Part shown: one piece after another, positions 36,232-44,806 of the stretch
Position numbering within the stretch: the stretch's first letter is position 1
Layout: the number at the start of each line of letters is the position of its first letter
From: Vibrio aerogenes
GTDB lineage: Bacteria > Pseudomonadota > Gammaproteobacteria > Enterobacterales > Vibrionaceae
Direction of reading: 5' to 3'
Assembly: GCF_024346755.1 (NCBI RefSeq)
Contig: NZ_AP024862.1
Location: forward strand, 682,001 to 746,000
Length of the DNA: 64,000 nt
Position numbers and translations under genes: made by a program
The notes under the pieces: model-generated
Told to the model about the DNA's origin: nothing
Seen by the model: only the letters and a program-made list of their open reading frames with translations
Database searches by the model: none

Positions 36232-36942
36232 TTAGCATGCATGCTGAACCGGTACCGGAGCTAACAGCTGATTAATCACTGCACACAGTAACGGGCTGTG
36301 ATCAAATATAAAAAAATGGTTGCCGGGAAAGCTCTGGATATTGACAGACTTTGTTGTAACCTGTCGCCATGCTGACGCCGTCTCAAAACTCACATTTTCA
36401 TGATCCCCATACCAGACGGTCACCGGACATTGTAAAGGCCGGGCCGGTTGCCATTGCCAGGTTTCTGCGGCAGTGAAATCAGCCCTGAGTATTTGTTCAA
36501 AATAACACTTCAGTTGTTGATCATGCATCAGTTCATCAGGTATTCCGCCCATGGCAGACAGTGATTGCCAGAAATCTTCAGAATCCAGCAGATGCTTTCT
36601 TCCCGTGAATGGTAATGTGGGAGAACTTTTGCCTGAAACAATCAAATGACAGGGAGGCCGGTATCCATGCTCTGCGGCGATCCTGGCAACCAGATATGAA
36701 ACCAGTGCGCCCATGCTGTGCCCATAAAATACATAGTCCGAGTGAAAGGTATTCGTACATTCCAGCTCATGAAACAGCTGAGTGGCGATGGTTTCAATTT
36801 CATAGAGAAGCGGCTCATGACTTTTGATGCCATGACCCGGATATTCCATACACCGCGCATGAATGTGCTGGTTCAGCCGGCTGAACAGTTGACTGTAAGC
36901 CCGGCTGCTTCCGCCAGCATAAGGAAAGCAGATCAATTCCAA
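36232..36942 (-). CDS. Type II thioesterase (GrsT-like) of the NRPS cluster
   Basis: 236 residues. Alpha/beta hydrolase fold with ICFPYAGGSSRAYSQLF at the start, the nucleophile Ser in FYGHSMGALVSYL, and the catalytic His in FPGNHFFIFDHSP. Such stand-alone thioesterases remove mis-primed or stalled acyl groups from carrier proteins. The start is an unusual TTG at 36942, supported by AAAGGAAT a few bases upstream. It is divergent from the rest of the cluster and marks its left edge. Confidence 0.9.
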   Translation of the reverse strand: MELICFPYAGGSSRAYSQLFSRLNQHIHARCMEYPGHGIKSHEPLLYEIETIATQLFHELECTNTFHSDYVFYGHSMGALVSYLVARIAAEHGYRPPCHLIVSGKSSPTLPFTGRKHLLDSEDFWQSLSAMGGIPDELMHDQQLKCYFEQILRADFTAAETWQWQPARPLQCPVTVWYGDHENVSFETASAWRQVTTKSVNIQSFPGNHFFIFDHSPLLCAVINQLLAPVPVQHAC

Positions 36943-37319
36943 TGAATATTCCTTTTGTTTTCATACCTGACTGAGCAGAGTTATTCATCCCTGTTCTTAA
37001 GGTTACTGTTCTTAATGTTACTGTACTCAAAGTGGCTGTACTAAAAGTCTCTGTACCTGAATAAGTATATCTACTCAATTCATATTAATAAAAATTTATT
37101 TTGCTGGCTTCTGTGTCACATTGCAACATCACTTTTCCTTTGTGTGACTGGCTTCTGTCCCGAACAGAAAATACTTCGCTCATTTGAGATCTTTCCGGGA
37201 AACAACAATATTTCATCAACATCACCTCCTCAAAATGCATTTACACGCATAGTGGCTATATTTATATCGATAATTTTAATATTCGATCAACACACGTCAC
37301 GATGGCCGGAGATTTCAGG
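36943..37319. promoter_or_regulatory. Divergent spacer at the left edge of the biosynthetic cluster
   Basis: A 377-bp gap between the divergent thioesterase and serine hydrolase genes. It carries the 15-bp tandem repeats listed separately and an AT-rich stretch (37060-37110 and 37250-37290) suited to promoters. No Fur or other named operator was recognised. Confidence 0.45.
36991..37065 (+). repeat. 15-bp tandem repeats (5 copies) in the cluster promoter region
   Basis: CTGTTCTTAAGGTTA, CTGTTCTTAATGTTA, CTGTACTCAAAGTGG, CTGTACTAAAAGTCT and CTGTACCTGAATAAG follow head to tail. The first two differ by one base. They lie about 50-120 bp upstream of the thioesterase start, in its promoter zone. 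Confidence 0.75.
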
Positions 37320-39467
37320 ATGAAATACAAATCACGCTTTTTTATGTTCACCTTTATGCTGCTCACGACGTCAGCATATAGTCTGGACAATACACAGGTC
37401 GCAACCATTGCTCAGGTGGCTCTGGATCTGGAACAGGATGAGTCAACAATACCGGGAGCAGTGACTGCGATCGCTGATGATGATTCGGTGATATGGACAG
37501 GCAAAAGTAACTGTGATGAGCAATATGAATCGTCAGGATTTGCCTGTCCTGACTCTGTGGTCAATACCACAGATCAATTCCGGATTGGCAGTGAGACCAA
37601 AACATATACCGGTACAGTGATTTTGAAGATGATTGATGACGGTTATCTGAATTTAACCGATACACTGGATTCGCTGGCCCCGTTTCTTGATATTCCCAAT
37701 GCCGGATCCATCACGGTTGAAAATCTCCTGCAGATGACCAGCACGATACCGGATTACCTTAACGCGCCAGCGCTTTATTACGGTTCCGATACAGATTTAA
37801 CCATCAATGATCAATATGTGATTCAGTATGGGCAGCTTGAAATTACCCCGCCAGATGCTTATATCATGGCAACTAACAGTCAGGACAGAACGTCCGGTAT
37901 GAGCTACTCGAATACCAATTTTGCGATTCTGGCGTTGATTGCCCAGCAAACATCCTGTGATATGCCGGACTTTACCAGTTGCCAGACCATTGAACAGTTG
38001 ATCTCTCACTACGTTTTTGAGCCATTAGCGCTGAACAGCACCATTTTCCCCGGGGATGATCAATTCTCTCTGGCACATGCGTCCGGATACGTGATGATAG
38101 AGTCAGGTAAAGAAATCACCGGGACAGCATCACTGGAAAGTGACGATGCCAACGAACTGATCGATTCTTTTACTTTCCTGAATCCTAAACTTCCCTGGGC
38201 TGCCGGGGCGATTATTTCAGTGCTTGATGATCAGATTATCTGGGCCCGCCAGCTGGTCAAAAATAATCAGAGCCTGCTTTCAGCGTCGATGCAAAGTCAA
38301 CGTCTGGACGATACAGTTGCCGGAAGTGTCGCCGGTATTCCGGCGCGCTACGGCCTCGCCGTTTATCATATGAATTCAGACTATAACGGTTCTGAATTTA
38401 CCGGCCACTCGGGGGCTATTTTTGGTTTCACCAGTTCGCTGTTTTATAACAAGGAAACGGATCTGTTTTATGCTGTGGATGTGAATCAATACCCAGCCTG
38501 GCAAACCGCCAGAGATTTCCTGTGGCAAATCGACAAAGGTATCCGTTTCTCTCAGGATCAAAACGGGAATTGTACGGGTTCACCCCAGCCGGTTCCCTCA
38601 ACCTGCACCGGCCTTAGTGTCAGAACATCTTCACTCACCATTCCGTCCGGTAATTCGCTGATTATCGACCCCTCCCAGGTAATTTACACCGGTTATAATA
38701 CCAGTGATTGCTCAACTGACAGTACAACCGGAGAAATGACATGTACCGCAGAAAATAATACTGCGCCTACACTGGTGTTTTACGGCCATCATCTGGAAGG
38801 CATTCAGATTGATTCCGGGACACTCACACTGGAAAGTGGCGCTATTTTGCAATGCAGTGGCCGGGATTGCAGTGCGATTGCAACAACCGGCTCTCCGGTG
38901 CTCAATATCTACGGCACGATTACCACAGAAGGGACAGGCAGTCAGGCAATCAAAGGCAGCAGCGGCAATGAAACGGTCAACATGTATTCCGGGGCTTCTG
39001 TCAGTAGTGATATTGACCTGGGGGCGGGCAACAACGAACTTGTTTTGGAAGACGGTGCATCCTTCACCGGAAATGTGCTTCTGAGCACACCGGATGTGAT
39101 CTTATCCGGCGGCACAGGTTCCTTATCGGTCGGTGTCAGCAATAATCAGGTCACAATTACTGATGCACAGAAACGCATCAGGCGCTACACACAGAATCAA
39201 AGTTTGACTGAAGTCACCATAGACAACGACACCATTTCATCTGAGACTTTGCTGATCCCCGTCGATATTGATAACAACGGTTTGTACGATTTAGTGGTTT
39301 ATCAAAGCGATGATTTAAATTCACTGGCTTTAAAAGTCAGCACATCTCTGTTTGATACTCATTTCTCTTTTGCATCCGGCAAAAGCTCTGGTGTTTTCGG
39401 GCCTTTCCTCTTGGTGATTTTGCTGTTGGGTGGGCTGTTCCGGTATCGGAGAATTGTAGTTTCATAA
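37320..39467 (+). CDS. Class C beta-lactamase-fold serine hydrolase with C-terminal membrane anchor
   Basis: 715 residues. Signal peptide (KSRFFMFTFMLLTTSAYS), then an S12 peptidase/beta-lactamase-fold domain: SxxK as SETK (about residues 91-94), YSN (196-198) and HSG (363-365). From about 430 a Ser/Gly/Thr-rich region with beta-helix-like repeats (GAILQCSGRDCSAIATTG) leads to a terminal hydrophobic segment (FGPFLLVILLLGGLFRYRR) that anchors or sorts it. Cysteines suggest disulfides. ATG 37320 is used; ATG 37302 would add six residues. It lies next to an NRPS and may act on the product, for example as a deacylase or self-protection enzyme. ClbP, which matures colibactin, has the same fold. 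Confidence 0.8.
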   Translation: MKYKSRFFMFTFMLLTTSAYSLDNTQVATIAQVALDLEQDESTIPGAVTAIADDDSVIWTGKSNCDEQYESSGFACPDSVVNTTDQFRIGSETKTYTGTVILKMIDDGYLNLTDTLDSLAPFLDIPNAGSITVENLLQMTSTIPDYLNAPALYYGSDTDLTINDQYVIQYGQLEITPPDAYIMATNSQDRTSGMSYSNTNFAILALIAQQTSCDMPDFTSCQTIEQLISHYVFEPLALNSTIFPGDDQFSLAHASGYVMIESGKEITGTASLESDDANELIDSFTFLNPKLPWAAGAIISVLDDQIIWARQLVKNNQSLLSASMQSQRLDDTVAGSVAGIPARYGLAVYHMNSDYNGSEFTGHSGAIFGFTSSLFYNKETDLFYAVDVNQYPAWQTARDFLWQIDKGIRFSQDQNGNCTGSPQPVPSTCTGLSVRTSSLTIPSGNSLIIDPSQVIYTGYNTSDCSTDSTTGEMTCTAENNTAPTLVFYGHHLEGIQIDSGTLTLESGAILQCSGRDCSAIATTGSPVLNIYGTITTEGTGSQAIKGSSGNETVNMYSGASVSSDIDLGAGNNELVLEDGASFTGNVLLSTPDVILSGGTGSLSVGVSNNQVTITDAQKRIRRYTQNQSLTEVTIDNDTISSETLLIPVDIDNNGLYDLVVYQSDDLNSLALKVSTSLFDTHFSFASGKSSGVFGPFLLVILLLGGLFRYRRIVVS

Positions 39468-39693
39468 AAAATAAATATAGAAAATTACCACTTATATCAT
39501 GCATATACTAATATGATTTAATATGTATTCAGGGGTCGGGTTCCCTGAAAAGTGCTCCAACTATAACTAGTTCTGTCCTTTATGACATTTCAGGTCTGTC
39601 GTATCACCTGTTCAATGCCAGTTGTTATTGCTGACGGAGAATCAGTGGCTAAGGAATCATCTTCCTGACAGGAGAGATGAATGGAAATACCCC

Positions 39694-42600
39694 ATGATGG
39701 AACTCAGTAAAAATAATATCGAGGATATCCTTCCGCTTACACCACTTCAGGCCGGAATGCTTTATCACGATCTGTTAGAGAAAGACAGTCATCATCATGT
39801 CTCTTATAACCAGCAGGTCAGATTCAGGCTGACCGGCACATTGAATGTTGATGCTTTTCGTCAGGCCTGGCAGTGTTTAATTGACCGTCACGCCGCTCTC
39901 CGTGTGGTGTTCAAACATGACAAATCCGCTGAGCCGATTCAAATTGTTCTGAAAGAACGGGACTTCGTTGTTCATGTGATGGATTTGACTGCGTTGAATG
40001 AACGGGAGAAGACGCAGCAGCTTGATAGTTTTATTGAGTCTGATAAACGTCGGTCATTTGTACTGGAACGGGATATTCCGATGCGGGTATCTCTGCTGAA
40101 GTCTGGTCCGGAGGAATATTGGTTTGTCTGGTCATTTCATCATATCTGCCTCGACGGATGGTGCGTTGCATCACTTCAACAGGAGCTATTTACTGTTTAT
40201 CAGCAGCTGATTCATCATTGCCCGGTTGACTTACCACCGGCGCCTTCATTCAGCCGTTATATCAAGTGGTATAAAAGTCAGGAATCCCATCAGGACTTCT
40301 GGCGTCAGTATCTGAGCGGTTACACAACGACAACATCGCCACCGCTGCCAACCTTACACCATGATGATCAGAAGCGCAGGAAAGTGTCATGCCATGATGA
40401 ATCAAGCCATCATGAATATGACACAGAAGTTCGCCTGATCGGGCAGCGGCAATGGCTGGCGTTCAGTGAGCTGAGTATCAGGACAGGCGCGACACCAAGC
40501 ACCTTATTCCAGTGTTTGTGGGGACTGTTTCTGGCAAAAGTGAATGAAACCAATGATGTTGTGTTTGGCAGTGTCCAGTCGATTCGTCCACTGGCCAACT
40601 CGCAGTTTGAACGTTTGATTGGCTTATGTATAAATACGATCCCTTTCCGGGTTCGTTTTTCCGCGCGAGACAGCCTGGAAGAGATTGCGGGCAAGCTACA
40701 GCTTGAACAACTGGGCTGCCCCGAACATGCGACGATGTCAGTCAGTGAGATTCAGGCCCAGTGCAGTCAGACTGGTCAGCTGTTTGACCATTTTATTGCC
40801 TTTGAAAACTATCCGGCATCCGATACACAAGCGTGTGGTAAAGAAAAACTGACTGAAGGGCTGTATGCCGATGAGTTTCGTGAATATATGCCGACATCTT
40901 ATCCATTTCATATTGCGGTATTACCCACGAAGCGCGCTGTAAGCTCAGAGGTGTCGGTAAAATCAGATGTCTCAGTAAAACCAGATTCATCCGTCAGTCA
41001 AACCCTACAGATTTTGTTCAAATATGTACCGAGAAAAGTGGAGAAAGACAATGTCCGGTCACTCGCCTATACTTTCTGCCGCTTTATTGAAGACTGTCTT
41101 GCCGCGCCTGATTCACCGGTTGCTGATATCTCTTTATCCGGACCGTCAGCCTCCGGGCTCAGCTCAGCTGGCCGGCAGGTTGCATTAACTGCATCTTGTT
41201 TAACCGGATTTCATCAACAGTATGCCCGTGATGAGCATACCGCGCTGATTGAAGGGAACAGACATCTGACACATCAACAGCTCCGGCAAGCCAGTCTCGT
41301 TCTGGCGTGTCAGATCAAATCAAGACTCAGTTCAAACACGGAAACAGTCGCACTGTATGACACCGCAGGGACTGAAATGATAGTCGCGATTTTTGCCTGT
41401 TTCCATCTGGGAATACCTTATGTACCGATGGATCCGGCCAATCCGCTGGCGATTTCCGGAAAAGTCCTGAAACAGGCGAATGCCGGGCTGATAATGACCA
41501 GCCGCCAACAAACCGATTTGCTGACGATGGACTCTGGCATTGCATGTCTGAATGTCAACCTTGATCAAATTCTCTCTGACGCCTCGCAGGCAGCGGAGAC
41601 ACATGCTTTATCCTGCCCGGCTCAGGCCGGGGCAGACAGCATTGCGTATATAATTTTCACCTCCGGCACGACCGGTGAACCCAAAGGCGTTCCGGTCACT
41701 CACCAATCATTGATCAACTATGTGTGTTGGTGCCGCGACCGGTTTCAGTTCTCTGCCTCTGACAGCAGCATACTTCTGACTTCGTTCAATTTTGATCTGG
41801 GCTATACCGCCATATTTGGCAGTTTGCTCTCCGGTGGCACATTACATATCGCCAGTGAGACACAGCGGCGCGATCCGCAATGGGTGGCTGACTATATCCG
41901 CGCGCATCAGGTGACTTTCCTCAAACTGACGCCCTCCTATCTGCATATGTTGCTGGAAGTTCTGGGTCCACAGGCATTGAATGACAGCCATTTGACCCGA
42001 CTGATTATGGGGGGAGAACCGCTGAATTACAGCGATCTGTCACGGCTGAGTCAGCACAACCCGGCATTACATCTTTTTAACCACTACGGACCGACTGAAA
42101 ATACCATTGGATGCTGTGCCAACAAGATGACGCCGCGTGATATTTCCGGGCAGTATCAGAATATCGGGCGGCCGGCACACAATACCGGTGCCTGTATATT
42201 GAACCGGGACATGAACGAATGTCCGCCATATGTCGAAGGTGAATTGTGTTTGTCTGGTAGCCAGCTCATGCATTCTTATCTGAATCCGGACCATAATCAC
42301 AATCGTCTTACGGTTTTCAACAATCAGACGGTTTACCGGACTGGTGACAGAGCCTTCCGTACCTTACAGGGCGATATTATTTTTGTTGGGCGGGAGCAAC
42401 AATCTGTCAAAATTGATGGTTACCGGGTGGACTTAAATGCCGTGCAGCGTGTCATCCAAAATTACAGTGCGATTAAGGATTGTCTGGTTGACAGTTTCCG
42501 GCGCGATGATGACACCATCATGATTGTGGCACTGGTGATTCCTGCGGATGACAGCGGAATTTGCCTGCATGAGTTACGCCATTGGCTGGGAGAGCAGTTA

Positions 42601-43875
42601 CCGCATTATATGCATCCTTCCGATTTTATCGAAGTTTCCCGCTTTCCGATGACCACAAACGGAAAGCTGGACAGGAAGACACTGCTGCAATTCTGGACAA
42701 ACCGCCTCAACATAACCTCCGGGACGTCTTATCAGGCTGCCCGGACAGAAACAGAAACAAAACTGGCCGGCATCTGGGAGAAGATTTTTCTTAAACACCC
42801 CATCAGTACGACAACCAGTTTTTTTGAATTGGGTGGACATTCAATTAAAGCGATTATCTGTATCAGTGAAATCCGCAAGCAATTTGATATCACATTGCCG
42901 GTCACTCAGATCTTTACCCATCCGACAATTGAGGCTCTCGCTGCGGAGATAGACCGGGTTCTCACTCTGGACGACGGCGAATCTCAGGATAAACCGGTGC
43001 TGATGACTCATACCGATCAGCGGATTTTGCCGCTTTATGATGGGAATTCTGTCAAGACCGGCAACTCAGCACAAACTACAGACCCTCTGGTGTATTGCTT
43101 ACCGGCCATTTTAGGGACTTCAACGGTTTATAAAGAAATTTTTGAGGCGTTAAAAATGCCGGTTCAGGTGTTCGGCTTTCAATGTGGTGGTTTTGTCAGT
43201 GAAGCGCTCCCGGAAAACCTGTTACAGCTTGCTGATCTGGCGGCTGAGAGTATTACACAGCATTATCAGACCATGGCCAGTCAAAGCATGGTCAGTCAAA
43301 GCATCACCATGACAAATCAGCAGCCCCGCATCATGCTTTTTGGTTACTCTTTCGGGGCAATTCTTGCGCTTGAAGTCGCTAAGCGGCTGGAGAAAAACGG
43401 ACATACCATCACTTTATTATTGCTGGATTCAAATTTAAAACAGCATACCGACACTGGCCAAACCCTGAATGAAATGCGTCATATCCGGTATTGGGACAAA
43501 ATTATCTCTCTGTTTGAAAAACACCTGAATCAGGCCGAACTCCGGCAAATCGAAGCCGGGGTGATTCGTCATCAGCACATACTTTCCCGCTACCTGAACC
43601 AGCAAAAAATAAATCATCATTTACTGCATTCAGAAATGATCTGTATTGAGAGCAGCGAAAACGCTGATCAGGGGTATATGCACTGTTTTGGCCGGAAAAC
43701 AACAGGTCATTGCCGGGTCATGTCCACCTCCGGTGATCATTACAGTATGTTCCAGCCGCCACATTTTAACGGATTACTCAGCAACATCCGCGATGCAATG
43801 ACACGACTCATGCATCCCGGGCAATCAGAGCCCGGACAACGGCGGCAAATGTTAAGCAAAGTGGAATTAAGTTAA
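39694..43875 (+). CDS. NRPS, C-A-PCP-TE (predicted Asp-activating)
   Basis: 1,393 residues. C domain (about 10-450) with HHICLDG (149-155). A domain (about 480-1000) with FTSGTTGEPKG, NHYGPTENTIG, YRTGD and GYRVD. PCP with LGGHS (Ser1050). Type I thioesterase (about 1120-1380) with GYSFGA (Ser1219). The binding-pocket residues aligned to GrsA read D-L-T-K-I-G-H-I-G, close to the Asp code DLTKVGHIGK. The TE would release or cyclise the product, so this is probably the terminal module although it lies upstream of the megasynthase. ATG 39694 follows GGAAA; an in-frame TTG at 39622 is less likely. Two loops carry 15-18 bp repeat insertions. Confidence 0.9.
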   Translation: MMELSKNNIEDILPLTPLQAGMLYHDLLEKDSHHHVSYNQQVRFRLTGTLNVDAFRQAWQCLIDRHAALRVVFKHDKSAEPIQIVLKERDFVVHVMDLTALNEREKTQQLDSFIESDKRRSFVLERDIPMRVSLLKSGPEEYWFVWSFHHICLDGWCVASLQQELFTVYQQLIHHCPVDLPPAPSFSRYIKWYKSQESHQDFWRQYLSGYTTTTSPPLPTLHHDDQKRRKVSCHDESSHHEYDTEVRLIGQRQWLAFSELSIRTGATPSTLFQCLWGLFLAKVNETNDVVFGSVQSIRPLANSQFERLIGLCINTIPFRVRFSARDSLEEIAGKLQLEQLGCPEHATMSVSEIQAQCSQTGQLFDHFIAFENYPASDTQACGKEKLTEGLYADEFREYMPTSYPFHIAVLPTKRAVSSEVSVKSDVSVKPDSSVSQTLQILFKYVPRKVEKDNVRSLAYTFCRFIEDCLAAPDSPVADISLSGPSASGLSSAGRQVALTASCLTGFHQQYARDEHTALIEGNRHLTHQQLRQASLVLACQIKSRLSSNTETVALYDTAGTEMIVAIFACFHLGIPYVPMDPANPLAISGKVLKQANAGLIMTSRQQTDLLTMDSGIACLNVNLDQILSDASQAAETHALSCPAQAGADSIAYIIFTSGTTGEPKGVPVTHQSLINYVCWCRDRFQFSASDSSILLTSFNFDLGYTAIFGSLLSGGTLHIASETQRRDPQWVADYIRAHQVTFLKLTPSYLHMLLEVLGPQALNDSHLTRLIMGGEPLNYSDLSRLSQHNPALHLFNHYGPTENTIGCCANKMTPRDISGQYQNIGRPAHNTGACILNRDMNECPPYVEGELCLSGSQLMHSYLNPDHNHNRLTVFNNQTVYRTGDRAFRTLQGDIIFVGREQQSVKIDGYRVDLNAVQRVIQNYSAIKDCLVDSFRRDDDTIMIVALVIPADDSGICLHELRHWLGEQLPHYMHPSDFIEVSRFPMTTNGKLDRKTLLQFWTNRLNITSGTSYQAARTETETKLAGIWEKIFLKHPISTTTSFFELGGHSIKAIICISEIRKQFDITLPVTQIFTHPTIEALAAEIDRVLTLDDGESQDKPVLMTHTDQRILPLYDGNSVKTGNSAQTTDPLVYCLPAILGTSTVYKEIFEALKMPVQVFGFQCGGFVSEALPENLLQLADLAAESITQHYQTMASQSMVSQSITMTNQQPRIMLFGYSFGAILALEVAKRLEKNGHTITLLLLDSNLKQHTDTGQTLNEMRHIRYWDKIISLFEKHLNQAELRQIEAGVIRHQHILSRYLNQQKINHHLLHSEMICIESSENADQGYMHCFGRKTTGHCRVMSTSGDHYSMFQPPHFNGLLSNIRDAMTRLMHPGQSEPGQRRQMLSKVELS
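40948..41001 (+). repeat. 18-bp in-frame repeats in the C domain (x3)
   Basis: Three degenerate 18-bp copies encode EVSVKS, DVSVKP and DSSVSQ, within a loop of the C domain near residue 420, where relatives continue directly. Confidence 0.6.
43273..43302 (+). repeat. 15-bp in-frame repeats in the TE domain (x2)
   Basis: ATGGCCAGTCAAAGC and ATGGTCAGTCAAAGC are adjacent and encode MASQS/MVSQS, just before the GYSFGA nucleophile strand of the thioesterase. The loop is longer than in typical TE domains. Confidence 0.6.
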
Positions 43876-43913
43876 TTACGTTCAAACCTAACCGTTAACC
43901 GATGGAGACAGTG

Positions 43914-44510
43914 ATGAGAGAACCACAAAAGAAAACCACAGCCCAGGAGGCGAAAGCCGAAGCCGTTCCTGAAAAAGAAGCGCCGGCTGAAGAGGTAACA
44001 GAGCAACCGCCTGTTGACCTGGCTGCCTGCAAAGAAAAAGCAGAAAAAGTTGTTGAGAAGTACAGCAAATGGTCGCTGGCGACAGGTTTGATTCCTGCCC
44101 CTGCGATTGATTTGGTTGCGTTGACTGCTGTGCAGATCAAAATGGTTTCTGAAATCTGCAAAGCATTTGAACAATCATTCAGTGAGCACAAGCTGAAGTC
44201 AGTTCTGGTTCCGCTGCTCGGTGCAGCAATGCCACAGGCACTGACCACCGGCGGTGTCAGCTCGACAGTGAAAGCCATTCCGGTTTATGGCACTCTGGTT
44301 GGTTTATCTACCATGCCATTACTGTCTGCCGGTGCGAGTTATGCCATTGGCAGCGCTTTTATCAGCCATTTTGCCAATGGCGGAACACTGCTCAGTCTGA
44401 ATATCAGTTCAATGAAGGATGCAGTGAAAGAAAACGTTCAAAAATACAAAAATAAAAACAAAGATGATGAGGATGCCTCTGTCGCGGATGAAGAAACCGC
44501 AAAAGCATAA
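43914..44510 (+). CDS. DUF697-like membrane protein
   Basis: 198 residues. A charged Ala/Glu-rich N-terminus (to about 45), then a hydrophobic core (LATGLIPAPAIDLVALTAVQ, IPVYGTLVGLSTMPLLSAGA) resembling the DUF697 C-terminal part of YcjF-type GTPase-associated proteins, and a Lys/Glu-rich tail. GGAGA at 43904 favours the ATG at 43914 over 43902. The link to the NRPS cluster is positional: it lies between the C-A-PCP-TE gene and the exporter operon. Confidence 0.7.
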   Translation: MREPQKKTTAQEAKAEAVPEKEAPAEEVTEQPPVDLAACKEKAEKVVEKYSKWSLATGLIPAPAIDLVALTAVQIKMVSEICKAFEQSFSEHKLKSVLVPLLGAAMPQALTTGGVSSTVKAIPVYGTLVGLSTMPLLSAGASYAIGSAFISHFANGGTLLSLNISSMKDAVKENVQKYKNKNKDDEDASVADEETAKA

Positions 44511-44543
44511 TGGATACCCAGGCGATGACCCGGGAATAGAACT

Positions 44544-44589
44544 GGTGAAACTTTAGCCTTATTTCTTCGGAAAATAATAAAGTTTCACC
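44544..44589 (+). other. Long hairpin with UUCG loop
   Basis: GGTGAAACTTTA pairs with TAAAGTTTCACC (12 bp). Inside, TTATTTC and GAAAATAA extend the stem around a TTCG loop. No T-run follows. It separates the DUF697-like gene from the exporter operon and could set differential expression by processing or stabilisation. Confidence 0.65.
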
Positions 44590-44611
44590 CTTATTCGTCA
44601 GCAGGTTTTTA

Positions 44612-44806
44612 ATGAATATTTATATTTTAATTATATATTTTTTCGCCAGTGTATTAGTCGGTTATATGGGACGTAATACGTTTGCCGGTGCGGTCGGTTA
44701 TTTTTTACTATCTTGTATATTTTCGCCCCCGATTGCGCTGTTCTTCCTGATTGTTACGAATAAAAAATCACGTATTGATCCAGATAAAAAGAATCAAGAT
44801 TTATGA
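44612..44806 (+). CDS. Small membrane protein upstream of the exporter
   Basis: 64 residues with two hydrophobic segments (IYILIIYFFASVLVGYMG and GAVGYFLLSCIFSPPIALFF) and a charged C-terminus. The stop overlaps the exporter ATG by 4 bp (ATGA). Family not recognised; an accessory subunit or leader of the transporter is possible. Confidence 0.6.
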   Translation: MNIYILIIYFFASVLVGYMGRNTFAGAVGYFLLSCIFSPPIALFFLIVTNKKSRIDPDKKNQDL

